A stretch of 64,000 nucleotides of DNA from assembly GCA_964578605.1 (NCBI GenBank), contig CAZODO010000002.1, positions 1 through 64,000 on the forward strand, written 5' to 3'. Positions 42,352 to 52,311 of the stretch are shown here, in pieces; positions within the stretch are counted from its first letter, which is position 1, and every line of letters starts with the position of its first letter. The position numbers were made by a program, and so were the translations under genes. The DNA comes from JAXMHN01 sp964578605 (GTDB lineage: Bacteria; Verrucomicrobiota; Verrucomicrobiia; Limisphaerales; SIBE01). The notes beneath the pieces were generated by a model. The model searched no databases and was not told where the DNA came from. It saw only the letters and a program-made list of their open reading frames with translations.

Positions 42352-43302
42352 CTATCTGGGTCGGGCCGCGTGTTCTCCTGAATACGCAACGTACCAGCCC
42401 GCGATCTCAGGGGCGGTCGCGCTTGGAGCGACGATGAGTCGCATCCGTGCTGTGGCCCGTTCCCCAGCCTTCAAATCCCGCCCAAATAATGAGAAGTAAA
42501 GCGAACGGTGGCCCTCAGCCTCATGGGGCGAGGAGACCGCGAAACAGTCTGCACGGAGGCTCATCAGGGTGACAGTTAACCCGTCCTGAGGATCCCGTCG
42601 GACGCCTGCCGGAGGCGTAAAAGGCCGGATAGTCCAATCGACTGGGTTCGGTTCGAGCTTCCAGCGCCCGTCTTGAATGAGTGACACGGCCTCCTGATCT
42701 CTGGGGAACATCTGCCAGGCTCCATGTTCGGGTTTAGCCGGCAAGAGCGCCGGGCGAGAGTTTGAGCCGGATCGGTCTACTCCGCCGAGAACAGCGCAGT
42801 TGACGAACGGTTCGCTGAAATAGCTCGCTACGAACGACTCGAAACCCGCCAGGTCGGCGTTGGCTTCAACGACCGTCTCCAGATCGAGCGTCTTCGCGTC
42901 GCGCCATTTGTAGATCGCCCGCATGGTGAACGGCCGCCGATCAGCAGCCGCCCAGCGGATCTCCACGGCACCGTTCGGGGTTAGGCTTGCGGTGCTGGGC
43001 CAGTCCCAAGCTCCGCCGCCATAGCGCAACCCCTTCGTGAACACCCGATAATGGCTAAGAAGGCCGTTGCTGCTGTCGAGCCGCTTGCCAGAAGGCACGT
43101 GGATGACTGTTACCAATCCGAGCGACTTCCCATTCGGGTGAAGCTTGCCTTTGAGCACACCCGTATCGAAGGCGAATCCGCCATCGCCCGTGTCTTTAAA
43201 TACCGGCGCCGGCTCCGCACCGTCAGCGCGAGCGCTCCAGAGCAGCGTTGAACCGAGCAGAACGAGCAAGAACGTCTTCATTTTGAGCTTGCGGTCGAGC
43301 AT
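42352..43302 (-). CDS. Exported protein of unknown function (operon third gene)
   Basis: 316 residues from ATG 43302, which overlaps the previous stop as TAATG; an internal ATG at 43281 begins a tidy signal peptide (MKTFLLVLLGSTLLWSARA). The mature part looks beta-rich, with HYRVFTKGLRYGGGAWDWPS and LRADCFAVSSPHEAEGH. I do not recognise a family; a mutarotase-like fold is possible. It follows another exported protein and a Tat-exported isomerase-like gene. Confidence 0.6.
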   Translation of the reverse strand: MLDRKLKMKTFLLVLLGSTLLWSARADGAEPAPVFKDTGDGGFAFDTGVLKGKLHPNGKSLGLVTVIHVPSGKRLDSSNGLLSHYRVFTKGLRYGGGAWDWPSTASLTPNGAVEIRWAAADRRPFTMRAIYKWRDAKTLDLETVVEANADLAGFESFVASYFSEPFVNCAVLGGVDRSGSNSRPALLPAKPEHGAWQMFPRDQEAVSLIQDGRWKLEPNPVDWTIRPFTPPAGVRRDPQDGLTVTLMSLRADCFAVSSPHEAEGHRSLYFSLFGRDLKAGERATARMRLIVAPSATAPEIAGWYVAYSGEHAARPR

Positions 43303-44456
43303 TACCTCTGTGCGGTTGCCAATGGCGCATCCTTCCAGACGTCCAACGCCGCCTGGAAGAGCTTTTCCGATGTCCAGGCACTCCGATCAGGCATTGGGAC
43401 TGACCCTCCTGCGCAAGCGACCCAAAACGTTAGTTGGGACCGACCACCGGACGGGAGCTTGATCGCATATTCAACGCGGCTTGTCCCTTCGAACGACTGA
43501 TCTCCAGGGCCGCCAACATCTACATAGCGGGTAGCGAGTGCATTGAGCTTGCCGGCTGCAACCTGCTCAAGATTGACTCCGCCGCCGGCAGGAAACAGCC
43601 AAATGACGTTGAGGATCGGGTTCAGATCGGGGGCGCCGATCTTCGGGAGCACGGCCACATCGATCAATCCGTCGCCATTGGCGTCTTTCGCCGCGAAAAG
43701 CACGGCGCCGGGCTGGTGTTGTCCCCAACGTTCGAGCGGATCCACCTCCTGGAGCGCTGTCCCTTCCACCTGGCAGGTCACTGGACGTTGGCCAGCCTGA
43801 CTCCAGTGGCTTTCGCAAAACCCGAGCACAACGGTGTGGCTGGAACCGCGCTCGACTTTGAAGCGGTAATTGATCGGAACACCCCCCATGCCCGCACGAA
43901 TGTTCTTGAATGCCGGGTCGCACTCTTTCGCAGGCCGTGCCCAACCTGCCAGCGGCACCGCATCGTCATGCCAACCCCATTCGCGGGAGATCGAATCGAC
44001 CTTCGGGGCGCCGGGAAGCGTCACGACGGTGCGTCCGCCAGCCGAAAGCGTCTTGGCGCCGGGCCGAACGTTCTCTGGAACCTCGAGGCTTATCACCAGT
44101 TCAGCGTTGCGAGCAGCTTTTTCTTGCACATCGAGGGTGTAAACGTTGAGTCCCGAGGGCCAGACGGGCGCCCGATAGGCCGTCACAGTAGCGGCCGCAA
44201 CCCCCAGATTCCAAACGGCCCGAGCCGCTGGAATCACGCCGTCGAGCTTCACCTCGGACACCGCCGGGCTGCGGACAGCAACGCCGGGACCAGAGAATCG
44301 GATGCCAAAAACCCCCCAGTCGTCCACCAACCGGCCTTGCGCATCCATGCGTGTGGAAGAGAAGCCCGGTGTGCCAAACTGAACATCGGCAGCGTGCGAA
44401 CGGGCCGGAATGGCGGCCCAGAGGATCAAAACGAGCAGAATCGCAGTCTTCTTCAT
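43302..44456 (-). CDS. Exported protein of unknown function (operon second gene)
   Basis: 384 residues from ATG 44456 with signal peptide MKKTAILLVLILWAAIPARS. The mature part is probably all beta, with repeated VxxxxxPSG and a NGDGLIDVAVLPK segment resembling an integrin-like or EF-hand-like DxNGDGxxD calcium loop. Function unknown. The stop overlaps the start of the next gene by one base, so the two are translationally coupled. It begins 60 bp after the isomerase-like gene. Confidence 0.6.
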   Translation of the reverse strand: MKKTAILLVLILWAAIPARSHAADVQFGTPGFSSTRMDAQGRLVDDWGVFGIRFSGPGVAVRSPAVSEVKLDGVIPAARAVWNLGVAAATVTAYRAPVWPSGLNVYTLDVQEKAARNAELVISLEVPENVRPGAKTLSAGGRTVVTLPGAPKVDSISREWGWHDDAVPLAGWARPAKECDPAFKNIRAGMGGVPINYRFKVERGSSHTVVLGFCESHWSQAGQRPVTCQVEGTALQEVDPLERWGQHQPGAVLFAAKDANGDGLIDVAVLPKIGAPDLNPILNVIWLFPAGGGVNLEQVAAGKLNALATRYVDVGGPGDQSFEGTSRVEYAIKLPSGGRSQLTFWVACAGGSVPMPDRSAWTSEKLFQAALDVWKDAPLATAQR

Positions 44457-44516
44457 AGAAGTGAGGCGGCGCGTCACGACGTCACAATCCACCGCAACGC
44501 GCGGCAGCTAAGGATT

Positions 44517-46013
44517 TCAGGCGTGCGAGGTGAACCGGGGCGAATGGATGATTCGGATTCCCATGACTTGGCAGAAGGCTTCCACCATCCGCCGATGATC
44601 TCCAAGCGTCACGACTTGGTGGAATCCCAGCACGTCTCGCGCATCCTCGATATTGTCCATCTGCACCTCGACCGAGGTCCGGCAGCCGCCGGCGGGAGGC
44701 GTATCGACATTGCTGACGACTTTGCCCGTATCGACGATCAGTTCGTTGGCATTTTGGAACCGGATCAGGGTCACGGGGGCACCTTGAGGCCACAAAACCT
44801 GCACCGCGACGCCTAAGGAAGATTCCGAATGGTCCCGCAGAATGTAAGGCGCTTTCGGCTTGGTAAAGCCATTCAGCCGCGTCCCGGAAGTGCAATGCGA
44901 CACAATGAGCAGGTTTTTCGCGGTTTCCGCCACCGGATCGTTCATGTATCCCGGCCGGTCGAGCAGGTAACTCGTCAGCATCATGGACGTGGCGCCGAAC
45001 AGGTCGGCTTCGCACCCGCATGTGATGCCCTCGTCCTGGAGGATAGTCCAGGCGCCGCACGGGGGCGTCGGGACCAGCTTGGCCTCCACCATTCCCAGGC
45101 AATCCATCGAAATCGCGTGGGCTTTCTCGTCGGCCATAAGCCGCTTCGCTGTCGTGTAACCGCGCGCCGAGTTCAAGCTGTCCTGCCAATCCGGTTCCAC
45201 TACCTTTTCCGCTCCGCGGCGGAACGTAGAGGCTACATCCTCGACCTCCTCATTGACTGGCATTCGGTCGAACAACTGGTTGAACGTGTCGCGTGGAATA
45301 GCCCGGACCTTGGTCCCCAAGCGTTCGAGAACCGTCTCCTGCCGCTTGTTGCCGTGGATCCACAGAACCCGGGTTTCCTCAAATTGCCGCTTTGCGCGAA
45401 TGATCCGTAAACCGTCTTCCACGGCCGACCACTCAAGCGAAGAAACCAGGTAAACACCTGGCCGGCGGGATATGCCCGCCACATGGCCGGTGAACGAGGT
45501 GCCAATGGGGGCGAAAATGATCACAGGACATCCGGCCTCCCGCGTCAAACGATCCGCCCAACCCCAGCAATTCATATGCTGCATCGTGAGGACCAGCGCG
45601 TCGGGTTTGCGCGCCTGGACCACTTTGATCAACGCGGCCACACCGGCATCGTCGTGGATCGGTGCCTCCTCCTCCGAAAGATCCATTTTCATGCCCTTGC
45701 ACGACTCCGCCAGGCGTCCACGATACTCCCTTTGTCGCGCGTCCAGGTCGTAAGTCGTTCCTGGCCAACCCAGCCAATAGGGCCGCGGCATCTCGAGAAT
45801 CGCCGAGTGAATGCTCACCTTTGGACAAGGCCGCAGCCGGGTCGGGTCCACAAAGTCTGGATCAGGCCGTCGCACTTGGCCCAGCACAGGGGCAATACCG
45901 CCCGTCAGGCCGATTCCGGCCGCAGCAGCCGAAATGATCTGCAGACAGCGCCGGCGGGAAAGGCAGCCGTGGCATCGGTGAGCGGCCGGGGAGACGGCAG
46001 GGTGTTTGCGCAT
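44517..46013 (-). CDS. Tat-exported L-fucose/L-arabinose isomerase-like protein
   Basis: 498 residues. The N-terminus has a twin-arginine signal (SRRRCLQIISAAAAGIGLTGG). The rest matches the FucI/AraA isomerase fold: an N-terminal Rossmann-like part (MQHMNCWGWADRL) and a C-terminal part with CGCEADLFGATSMMLTSYLL and HCTSGTRLNG, the region carrying metal-site Glu/His residues in the family. Cytoplasmic members isomerise aldoses to ketoses; an exported version is unusual. First gene of a three-gene operon with two exported proteins. Confidence 0.72.
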   Translation of the reverse strand: MRKHPAVSPAAHRCHGCLSRRRCLQIISAAAAGIGLTGGIAPVLGQVRRPDPDFVDPTRLRPCPKVSIHSAILEMPRPYWLGWPGTTYDLDARQREYRGRLAESCKGMKMDLSEEEAPIHDDAGVAALIKVVQARKPDALVLTMQHMNCWGWADRLTREAGCPVIIFAPIGTSFTGHVAGISRRPGVYLVSSLEWSAVEDGLRIIRAKRQFEETRVLWIHGNKRQETVLERLGTKVRAIPRDTFNQLFDRMPVNEEVEDVASTFRRGAEKVVEPDWQDSLNSARGYTTAKRLMADEKAHAISMDCLGMVEAKLVPTPPCGAWTILQDEGITCGCEADLFGATSMMLTSYLLDRPGYMNDPVAETAKNLLIVSHCTSGTRLNGFTKPKAPYILRDHSESSLGVAVQVLWPQGAPVTLIRFQNANELIVDTGKVVSNVDTPPAGGCRTSVEVQMDNIEDARDVLGFHQVVTLGDHRRMVEAFCQVMGIRIIHSPRFTSHA

Positions 46014-46155
46014 AATGATTCCTTAATGGATCAACGTGATTGTTTAGTGCAGCCCATTTCTACTACTGCGGGTGCGATCCTGGCAAGCCGGCAGGAGGCT
46101 GCGCCAATGAGCCCAACGTCCTTCGCTTCAGGTTTGCGGGGCGGGGTTGGCCCCT

Positions 46156-47445
46156 TTATTCGTGCCGGAGGGCCTCGATGGGATCGAGGCGGGCGGCTGC
46201 TTTTGCAGGGTAGAGACCGAAAACGATGCCGACCGCGCCGGAGATTCCGAAGGCGAGGAGGACTGACCACAAAGTCACGATCGTCTTCATGTCACTCAAC
46301 TGGGAGACGACTATGGGGGTCAGCACGCCTACAACGACTCCGATAAGTCCGCCTCCGACAGACAACACAACCGTTTCCACCAGGAATTGCATGGTAATGT
46401 CGCGGCGTTTAGCGCCGATGGCGCGGCGGATGCCAATCTCGCGGGTGCGTTCGGTGACGGTGGCCAGCATGATATTCATAATCCCGATGCCGCCGACCAA
46501 GAGGGAAATGGCTGCGATGCTGCCCAGGACGATGTTGAAGATTCGCTTGGTTTGTTCGGCCTGCCTGAGGAGTTGGAGCGGAACGATAATTTCGTAATCG
46601 TTCTTCTCGTGGAACCGGTTCAGCAGGGTTTTTACCTGGGGATCGGCTGTCTCGACCGAGGAGAGGTCCCGCATTTGGACCGTGATCTGGTGCAATTGGA
46701 CTTCTTCGGCCTGGAAACCGCCTGCAGACATCTTGAAAAGGATCTCACCAAACCGCGTTCGCGAGGTCGAAAGGGGAATGTAAACGTTATTATCTAAGGG
46801 TTCTCCTTCCATTTTGCCGGCCTGCGAGCGCTGTTCAGGCATGTTCTTCTCCCGGATGATGCCGACGACCTGGTAGGCAAAAGCGTCGATTGTCACCGCG
46901 GCTTCCAGGGGATCGGTGGCATTGAACAACCGTTGCGCCAAGCCGGCTGTGATCACGCAGACGTTATTCTGATAGGCTTCGTCCAGGGGGGTCAGGAACC
47001 GGCCGCGAAGGACATCGATTCCGACGACCTCCGTGTAGACTGGCAACGTGCCAATGACCTGGCAGGCCACATCATTGCGCCCGAACCGGACGTTCTCGCG
47101 GATGATACGCATCGGGAGCACGCGGACCACGCCGGGAATGGTCGCCTGCACGCGCGCACCATCCTGGTAGGTGAGACCGTAACTGAGCGCGCTCGGGCCT
47201 CGCATCATGCCGGACTGTTTCGCTTCTTCCGCCGGCTTGACACTGCGCAGGATGATGTTCTGGCTGCCGAGCCTTTTGATGGCTTCCTGCGCTTCGTAGG
47301 AGGCGCCTTCCCCGATGGCCAGCATGGCGATCACCGAGCAGACGCCGAAAATGATGCCTAGCATTGTCAACATCGAGCGCAGCTTATGCAGCATCAGGCT
47401 CTTGATCCCGAGCCGCACCGTGCTGATGAATCGAAAACTGAACAT
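46156..47445 (-). CDS. MacB-type ABC transporter permease
   Basis: 429 residues. One N-terminal transmembrane helix (MLHKLRSMLTMLGIIFGVCSVIAM), a long periplasmic MacB_PCD domain (about 50-300) and three C-terminal helices with the family motif NIMLATVTERTREIGIRRAIGA. ATG 47445 lies 5 bp after the ATPase stop. It forms the membrane half of a mechanotransmitting exporter that works with the adaptor and TolC partner encoded upstream. Confidence 0.92.
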   Translation of the reverse strand: MFSFRFISTVRLGIKSLMLHKLRSMLTMLGIIFGVCSVIAMLAIGEGASYEAQEAIKRLGSQNIILRSVKPAEEAKQSGMMRGPSALSYGLTYQDGARVQATIPGVVRVLPMRIIRENVRFGRNDVACQVIGTLPVYTEVVGIDVLRGRFLTPLDEAYQNNVCVITAGLAQRLFNATDPLEAAVTIDAFAYQVVGIIREKNMPEQRSQAGKMEGEPLDNNVYIPLSTSRTRFGEILFKMSAGGFQAEEVQLHQITVQMRDLSSVETADPQVKTLLNRFHEKNDYEIIVPLQLLRQAEQTKRIFNIVLGSIAAISLLVGGIGIMNIMLATVTERTREIGIRRAIGAKRRDITMQFLVETVVLSVGGGLIGVVVGVLTPIVVSQLSDMKTIVTLWSVLLAFGISGAVGIVFGLYPAKAAARLDPIEALRHE

Positions 47446-47450
47446 AGGCG

Positions 47451-48173
47451 TCAAGGCGGTGAGCTGGGCGAGGGACTCAACGGCCGGTTCAGGAAATCCC
47501 GGTCGATTTCGCCGTCTTTCATGTGAATCACTCGGTGGGCTCGGCTGGCAACCCGCTCGTCATGGGTGACCAGCACGATGGTCTTCCCATCCCTGTTGAG
47601 CCGCCCAATCAGTTCGAGAACCTCGGTCCCGGTCTTGGAATCAAGATTGCCAGTCGGTTCGTCCGCCAGCATCATTAACGGGTCGTTCACCAGCGAGCGG
47701 GCGATCGCCACACGCTGCTGCTGCCCGCCCGAAAGCTGGTTGGGGCGGTGATGCAAGCGGTCGCCCAACCCCACTTTATCAGCCAACTCCAGGCAACGCT
47801 GATGATAGAGCCGCACGTCTTTGCCCTGGTAGAGCAGCGGAACCTGGATATTTTCGAGCACGGTCAACTGGGCTATGAGGTTATAAGACTGGAAGATAAA
47901 CCCAATCTTCCGGCCGCGCGCCTCCGACAAGGTGTCGTCCGGCATCTGCGAAACGTCCTCACCGCCGAGGAAATAGCGTCCAGCAGTCGGCCGATCGAGG
48001 CAGCCAAGCACGTTGAGCATGGTTGATTTGCCGGACCCCGACGGTCCCATTAACGCCACATAGGATCCCTCGGTGATTTCGAGGTCGACATCCCGAAGAG
48101 CCCGGACCCGGTTCTCTCCTCCGAGTTCGTAGGTCTTTTCGATCCCCTCGAGGCGAATGATGGCGGCGCTCAT
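47451..48173 (-). CDS. MacB/LolD-type ABC transporter ATPase
   Basis: 240 residues. Walker A GPSGSGKST (43-51), Q-loop IFQSYNLIAQLT, signature LSGGQQQRVAIARS, Walker B LMMLADEPTGN and the H-loop VTHDERVA are all present. The C-terminus is a short Pro/Ser tail. It drives the MacB-like permease encoded next. Confidence 0.95.
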   Translation of the reverse strand: MSAAIIRLEGIEKTYELGGENRVRALRDVDLEITEGSYVALMGPSGSGKSTMLNVLGCLDRPTAGRYFLGGEDVSQMPDDTLSEARGRKIGFIFQSYNLIAQLTVLENIQVPLLYQGKDVRLYHQRCLELADKVGLGDRLHHRPNQLSGGQQQRVAIARSLVNDPLMMLADEPTGNLDSKTGTEVLELIGRLNRDGKTIVLVTHDERVASRAHRVIHMKDGEIDRDFLNRPLSPSPSSPP

Positions 48174-48191
48174 GGTACTCTGATCTGAAAT

Positions 48192-50366
48192 CTACTGGGC
48201 CGGCGCCGCTTCGCTCGGTGGCCGCCCTCCTTCGCCACCTTCACGAGGCGCTCCCTGGCGCCCCTCACCGGGGCCAGGCCGGCCGCCGCGTTCGCCGCGT
48301 TCGCCCCTGGAACCCATGCTGGCCCGCATGGCGGCACGCTCCTCTTCGCTGAGTTGTCCGTCCCCATCCTTGTCAAAACGCTTAAGCATCTCCTCGCGGT
48401 TGCCGCGGCCGCCCGCTCCCGCTTGGCCAAAGCGCGCCTGCATCGCTGTGCGCATCGCTTCGCGCTCGGTTTCATCAAGCTCGCCATCGCCATTGGCATC
48501 ATACTGCTTGAGCATTTCCTGGAAGTCGAAGCCCGCGGGCGGGCGTGCTCCTGGCGCCCCTTCTCCCGGTGGCCCCTCCGCCATGGCGAGACGGGGGCGA
48601 TTGCCTCCGGCCTCAAGTGCCTGCCCCGGGGCGACGCCGGTGGGGGCATTGCCATTGCCCATCAGCGCCGGACCGCCGTTCACGGCCGCGGCTTCGCGAA
48701 CGCGCGTGCCGGTTGGCAGCGATGTGGACGGCCCCGGCCCGCGGTTAATTTCATCGGGCTGCAGTTGCGGACGCCGGGCACCGTTGTTCTCCTCGGCGGG
48801 GGGTAGGTTGAGGGATTCGCGGAGCTTGGGCGCATTCGTCAAGGCTTTGGCTTTATCTTTATCGTCGAGCATGGAACCTTCCAGGTCCGCTTCTTCGGTG
48901 TCGAACGGCGGAGAGAGCAGCACCTTGTCGCCTTCTTTGATTCCCGAAGTGACCTCGACGAACTTGGTGTTGAACATGCCGACCTGGACAGGTGTCGGGA
49001 CGTTCTTCGAGCCGCTCTTCAGGTAGACAACCTGGCGGCCTCTGTGGGTCGTGACCGCTTGCAGGGGCACGGACAAAGCGTTGCCGATGTTGGTCACGAC
49101 GATTTCAGCTTGGGCAGAGACTCCCGGCTTGACGCCCGGCAGCGGGTCAACGATGACCACCTCGGTGTTGTACACCTTGAGATTCGGGTTGCCGAAGCGC
49201 GCTTGCGAATCCGGCAGGAGGGCCACTTTTTGCACCACACCCTGGAAGCGTTGGTCCGGAATGGAGTCCAGCTTGATGAACGCCGGCTGGCCTATTTGAA
49301 CCAACCCGACGTGAGATTCGTGCACTTTAATAGTGACCTTCATGCGCGAGGTATCCGGCAACTTGATCAATTCCTGCCGATTGCGAACCACCGCGCCTTC
49401 CTCGATCAACGACTCGCTGCTGAACCGGTTCTCGGTCATGGCATAGACAACCAAGCCGTCCTGCGGCGCATGCCGTTTCGTCGCTTCAAGATTCTTCCGG
49501 TCGCGTTCGAGCTTTTTCTCATTGAGCGCGAGGGTATTGGACTGGCTGATCAGGTCGGCTTGGTACTGGGCGATTCTCCGCTCGCTCTGGAGAACCACTC
49601 GTTCCAGCTCCTTCTTAGCTTCCTCATAGTCCGACTCGAACTTCTCGCGCTGTTTGGGCAGATCGAACTTCCGCATCATCTGCATCGTGTTGCTTGCCAC
49701 GATGAACGAGTTCTCGGTGCCGATAACGCTCAGCCGGTCCGAATCCTCCTGCCGCTTGGTTTCGTACCCTTTGCTCCTGAGGTTGGTGGTCCAAAAGTAG
49801 TTGTCCCGGTTGACGGAAAGCTGGGCGAGAGCCTGCACCACTTTGTTGCTCGATTCGACCAGGTCGACCAGTTCCTGGCCCTCGTCAAACTTGTCGAGGT
49901 CCATTTTGGCAAATTTGACCTTGAGCAACGCGGCGCGAATATCGCTGTTGGTCGAGCTTTTCTGAATTTCCAATTGCGCCTCAGCCTGGGCCAGGGCGAA
50001 CCTGGCTTTCTCGTAATTGATCTGCTGCTGGTTGACCTGATCCTGTGCTTGCGCGGAATCAAGCTCCACAAGCAGGTCGCCCTTCTTCACGTAGGTGCCC
50101 TCCGGCACGATGTAGATAATCCGGGCGGTTCCCTCCACATCGCTGCGAATGCTCACCTCGCTCACGGCCGCCAGGGTGCCGCGGTCAATCACCGACACGG
50201 TAAAGTCGCCGCGCTTGACCTCGAAATACTGGGTGGAGACCGCTTTCGATTTCGGCCAGAAAATGATTGCCGCCAGGGCGACCACGCCCACTGCCAGGGC
50301 CACCAAGAGAATCGGACGTTGGCGCACCTTCTCGGGCATGTTTTCCTTCAATTCATTCCACTTCAT
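48192..50366 (-). CDS. Periplasmic adaptor (MacA/HlyD-like) with C-terminal EF-hand domain
   Basis: 724 residues: one N-terminal transmembrane helix (VALAVGVVALAAIIFW), barrel-sandwich and coiled-coil regions (about 100-300) and beta-barrel/MP domains (to about 500). A long Pro/Gly-rich extension then carries two canonical EF-hand loops, DANGDGELDETE (about 618) and DKDGDGQLSEEE (about 665), and ends in an RGERGERGGRPG tail. MacA homologues are usually about 370-400 residues, so the extension is distinctive. ATGA overlap with the TolC-like gene upstream. Confidence 0.88.
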   Translation of the reverse strand: MKWNELKENMPEKVRQRPILLVALAVGVVALAAIIFWPKSKAVSTQYFEVKRGDFTVSVIDRGTLAAVSEVSIRSDVEGTARIIYIVPEGTYVKKGDLLVELDSAQAQDQVNQQQINYEKARFALAQAEAQLEIQKSSTNSDIRAALLKVKFAKMDLDKFDEGQELVDLVESSNKVVQALAQLSVNRDNYFWTTNLRSKGYETKRQEDSDRLSVIGTENSFIVASNTMQMMRKFDLPKQREKFESDYEEAKKELERVVLQSERRIAQYQADLISQSNTLALNEKKLERDRKNLEATKRHAPQDGLVVYAMTENRFSSESLIEEGAVVRNRQELIKLPDTSRMKVTIKVHESHVGLVQIGQPAFIKLDSIPDQRFQGVVQKVALLPDSQARFGNPNLKVYNTEVVIVDPLPGVKPGVSAQAEIVVTNIGNALSVPLQAVTTHRGRQVVYLKSGSKNVPTPVQVGMFNTKFVEVTSGIKEGDKVLLSPPFDTEEADLEGSMLDDKDKAKALTNAPKLRESLNLPPAEENNGARRPQLQPDEINRGPGPSTSLPTGTRVREAAAVNGGPALMGNGNAPTGVAPGQALEAGGNRPRLAMAEGPPGEGAPGARPPAGFDFQEMLKQYDANGDGELDETEREAMRTAMQARFGQAGAGGRGNREEMLKRFDKDGDGQLSEEERAAMRASMGSRGERGERGGRPGPGEGRQGAPREGGEGGRPPSEAAPAQ

Positions 50367-52126
50367 GGCATAGGCTCCAGAACTTCGTTCGGTGTTTTCA
50401 GTTCAACCTGTGGCAACTCGCTCAACGGCACGTCGGATCGGATCGTCGCCGTCTGGCCGGAGATGGGATCTTTCAACCAGAATTTATCCTCTGACGTGGA
50501 TAGGACGCCTATATCATAGAGCAGTTGGAGGCGCGCGTCGAGGTAGCTCACCGTGCTTTCGGTCAAACTGTTCTGTGCGGAGATCAAATCGTCCTGCGCT
50601 TCGCGCAATTCCTGGACCGTCCTGCGCCCCGCCTCGAACAGGATCTGCGTCATTTCCACCCGGCGCGCGGTGGTCTCGAAAGCAGCCCTTTGGTTAATGA
50701 AATTCTGGCGCCGCTGCTCCAAGGCCCGGAACCCGCGCTCGATACGATCCCGCAGGTTATCGAGCGAAGCCACCAGGCTGCGCAATTGAGACTCAAACGC
50801 AATCAACGATTGCCGGTAAGCATTCCGGGCCGGCAGCTTGTCCACCAGGTCGTCCACTTGCACCCCCACCTGGTAACGGATATTGCTCGGATCGAAATTC
50901 GCGTAGTCATCCGGCGGGTCCGAGGACACATTCGCATTCGCGAACAATCCCACGGCTGGCCGGAGTTGGTCCCGGGCAATCCGAAGCTTCCGCTTGCTAT
51001 CTTCAAATCGGTCGATCGCCGATAAGATGTCCAGGTTCTTCGCCACCGCCGTTTTATAGGCAGCCGCCGAGTCCAAAGGGACGGGTATGAGGCCAACCTG
51101 TTCCAACTCCGCAAGTTCGGCGTCCTTAAGGTAAAGCGTCTCACTGACGGGAATTCCCAGGCGCAGCTTAAAAGCGTCCAGTTGCGTGAAATAGTTCGCC
51201 ACCGAATTGACATACTGGATCCGCGCCGCCAATTCAGCCGTCCGCGCATTATCGACGTTCGCCGCTGAATCGCGGTCCACCGCCCGCGCTTCGGTATACT
51301 CAAACAGCCACGCGCGCCGCACGTAGTTGGTGTAATTGTTGCGCACCGTCGATTTCTGCGAAAGCAAGCTCAGGTAATCGAGCACGATGTTCATGTCGAA
51401 CTGCTTCTGGTTCTGACTGAACGTGCGAACGGCATACACCGTGTTCCGCTCGGCCTGGGTCAGGTTTTCCACCGTCGGATCATTCCAGCCGAAGCCCTGG
51501 AGAAGCGGTTGAGACAAATTGACGGAGAGGGTGTCAATGGCCGTGTTCCGTGTCGCGCCGGCCGGTTTCCCAACGAAATAGCGCAAAAGATCGTTGGCCA
51601 GCGTGACGCTCAGCCGCCCGCCCGTCTTGAACAACTGGCTCACGCCGATGCGCGAGCTGACCCCGCCGTCCATCCGGTCCGATCCGGTCCCGGCGAGATC
51701 CGCCGAGGAATTGGCGAGGAAAATGGGCGTAAACTGGTATCGCGCCCCGGTCAGCGAGAGCGCCGTCAGGTAAAGCTGCTCTTTTTGCGCCTGGTACTCC
51801 CGGCTGTTCTGGACGGCCAACTCCAGCGCTTCCTTCAGGGAGAGGATTCTCTGGTTGGTCTGAAACCGGTCTTCGATCAGTTCTGGCGGCAGAATCTCCT
51901 TCGGAGTTCTGGCCGAGTAACGGGTGTCAATGCTGAACGCGTTGGTATGGCCGAATACCCTCTGTTCCGCCTGCTGGATGATGTTGTAAACCTCTTTGTC
52001 AGCCGACCGCCGATAATGGGACGCTGTGCAGCCACACAAGAGAACAACTGCCGATGCCCAGAGAACCCTCCGAACCAACACCGTTTGGGTGACTTGTCTT
52101 CTGATCGAACAAAATAGTGCGTACAC
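50363..52126 (-). CDS. TolC-family outer-membrane efflux lipoprotein
   Basis: 587 residues starting with GTG. Lipobox VVLLCGC gives an acylated N-terminus. The body shows the TolC helical-barrel pattern: long amphipathic helices (SLKEALELAVQNSREYQ, VLDYLSLLSQKSTVRNNY, RRVEMTQILFEAGRRTVQELREAQDDL) in two halves. It should form the outer-membrane exit duct for the exporter encoded next. First gene of the operon; stop overlaps the adaptor start. Confidence 0.9.
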   Translation of the reverse strand: MYALFCSIRRQVTQTVLVRRVLWASAVVLLCGCTASHYRRSADKEVYNIIQQAEQRVFGHTNAFSIDTRYSARTPKEILPPELIEDRFQTNQRILSLKEALELAVQNSREYQAQKEQLYLTALSLTGARYQFTPIFLANSSADLAGTGSDRMDGGVSSRIGVSQLFKTGGRLSVTLANDLLRYFVGKPAGATRNTAIDTLSVNLSQPLLQGFGWNDPTVENLTQAERNTVYAVRTFSQNQKQFDMNIVLDYLSLLSQKSTVRNNYTNYVRRAWLFEYTEARAVDRDSAANVDNARTAELAARIQYVNSVANYFTQLDAFKLRLGIPVSETLYLKDAELAELEQVGLIPVPLDSAAAYKTAVAKNLDILSAIDRFEDSKRKLRIARDQLRPAVGLFANANVSSDPPDDYANFDPSNIRYQVGVQVDDLVDKLPARNAYRQSLIAFESQLRSLVASLDNLRDRIERGFRALEQRRQNFINQRAAFETTARRVEMTQILFEAGRRTVQELREAQDDLISAQNSLTESTVSYLDARLQLLYDIGVLSTSEDKFWLKDPISGQTATIRSDVPLSELPQVELKTPNEVLEPMP

Positions 52127-52311
52127 GCTTGATAAAAGATGACATCTCTCGGATTCAAAAGGTTACTGACAACTTGGTCGCCAGCGCAAGAAGTTCTCCA
52201 AATGATGGAATCCGACCGCCAATCCGGCCGGGGAAGGGCGCGCCGAGCCCGTCGCGCCCTGCCACTCCGTGGTAAGTGAAGGGCCGGATTGCCCGGCCGG
52301 CCGGCATCCCG

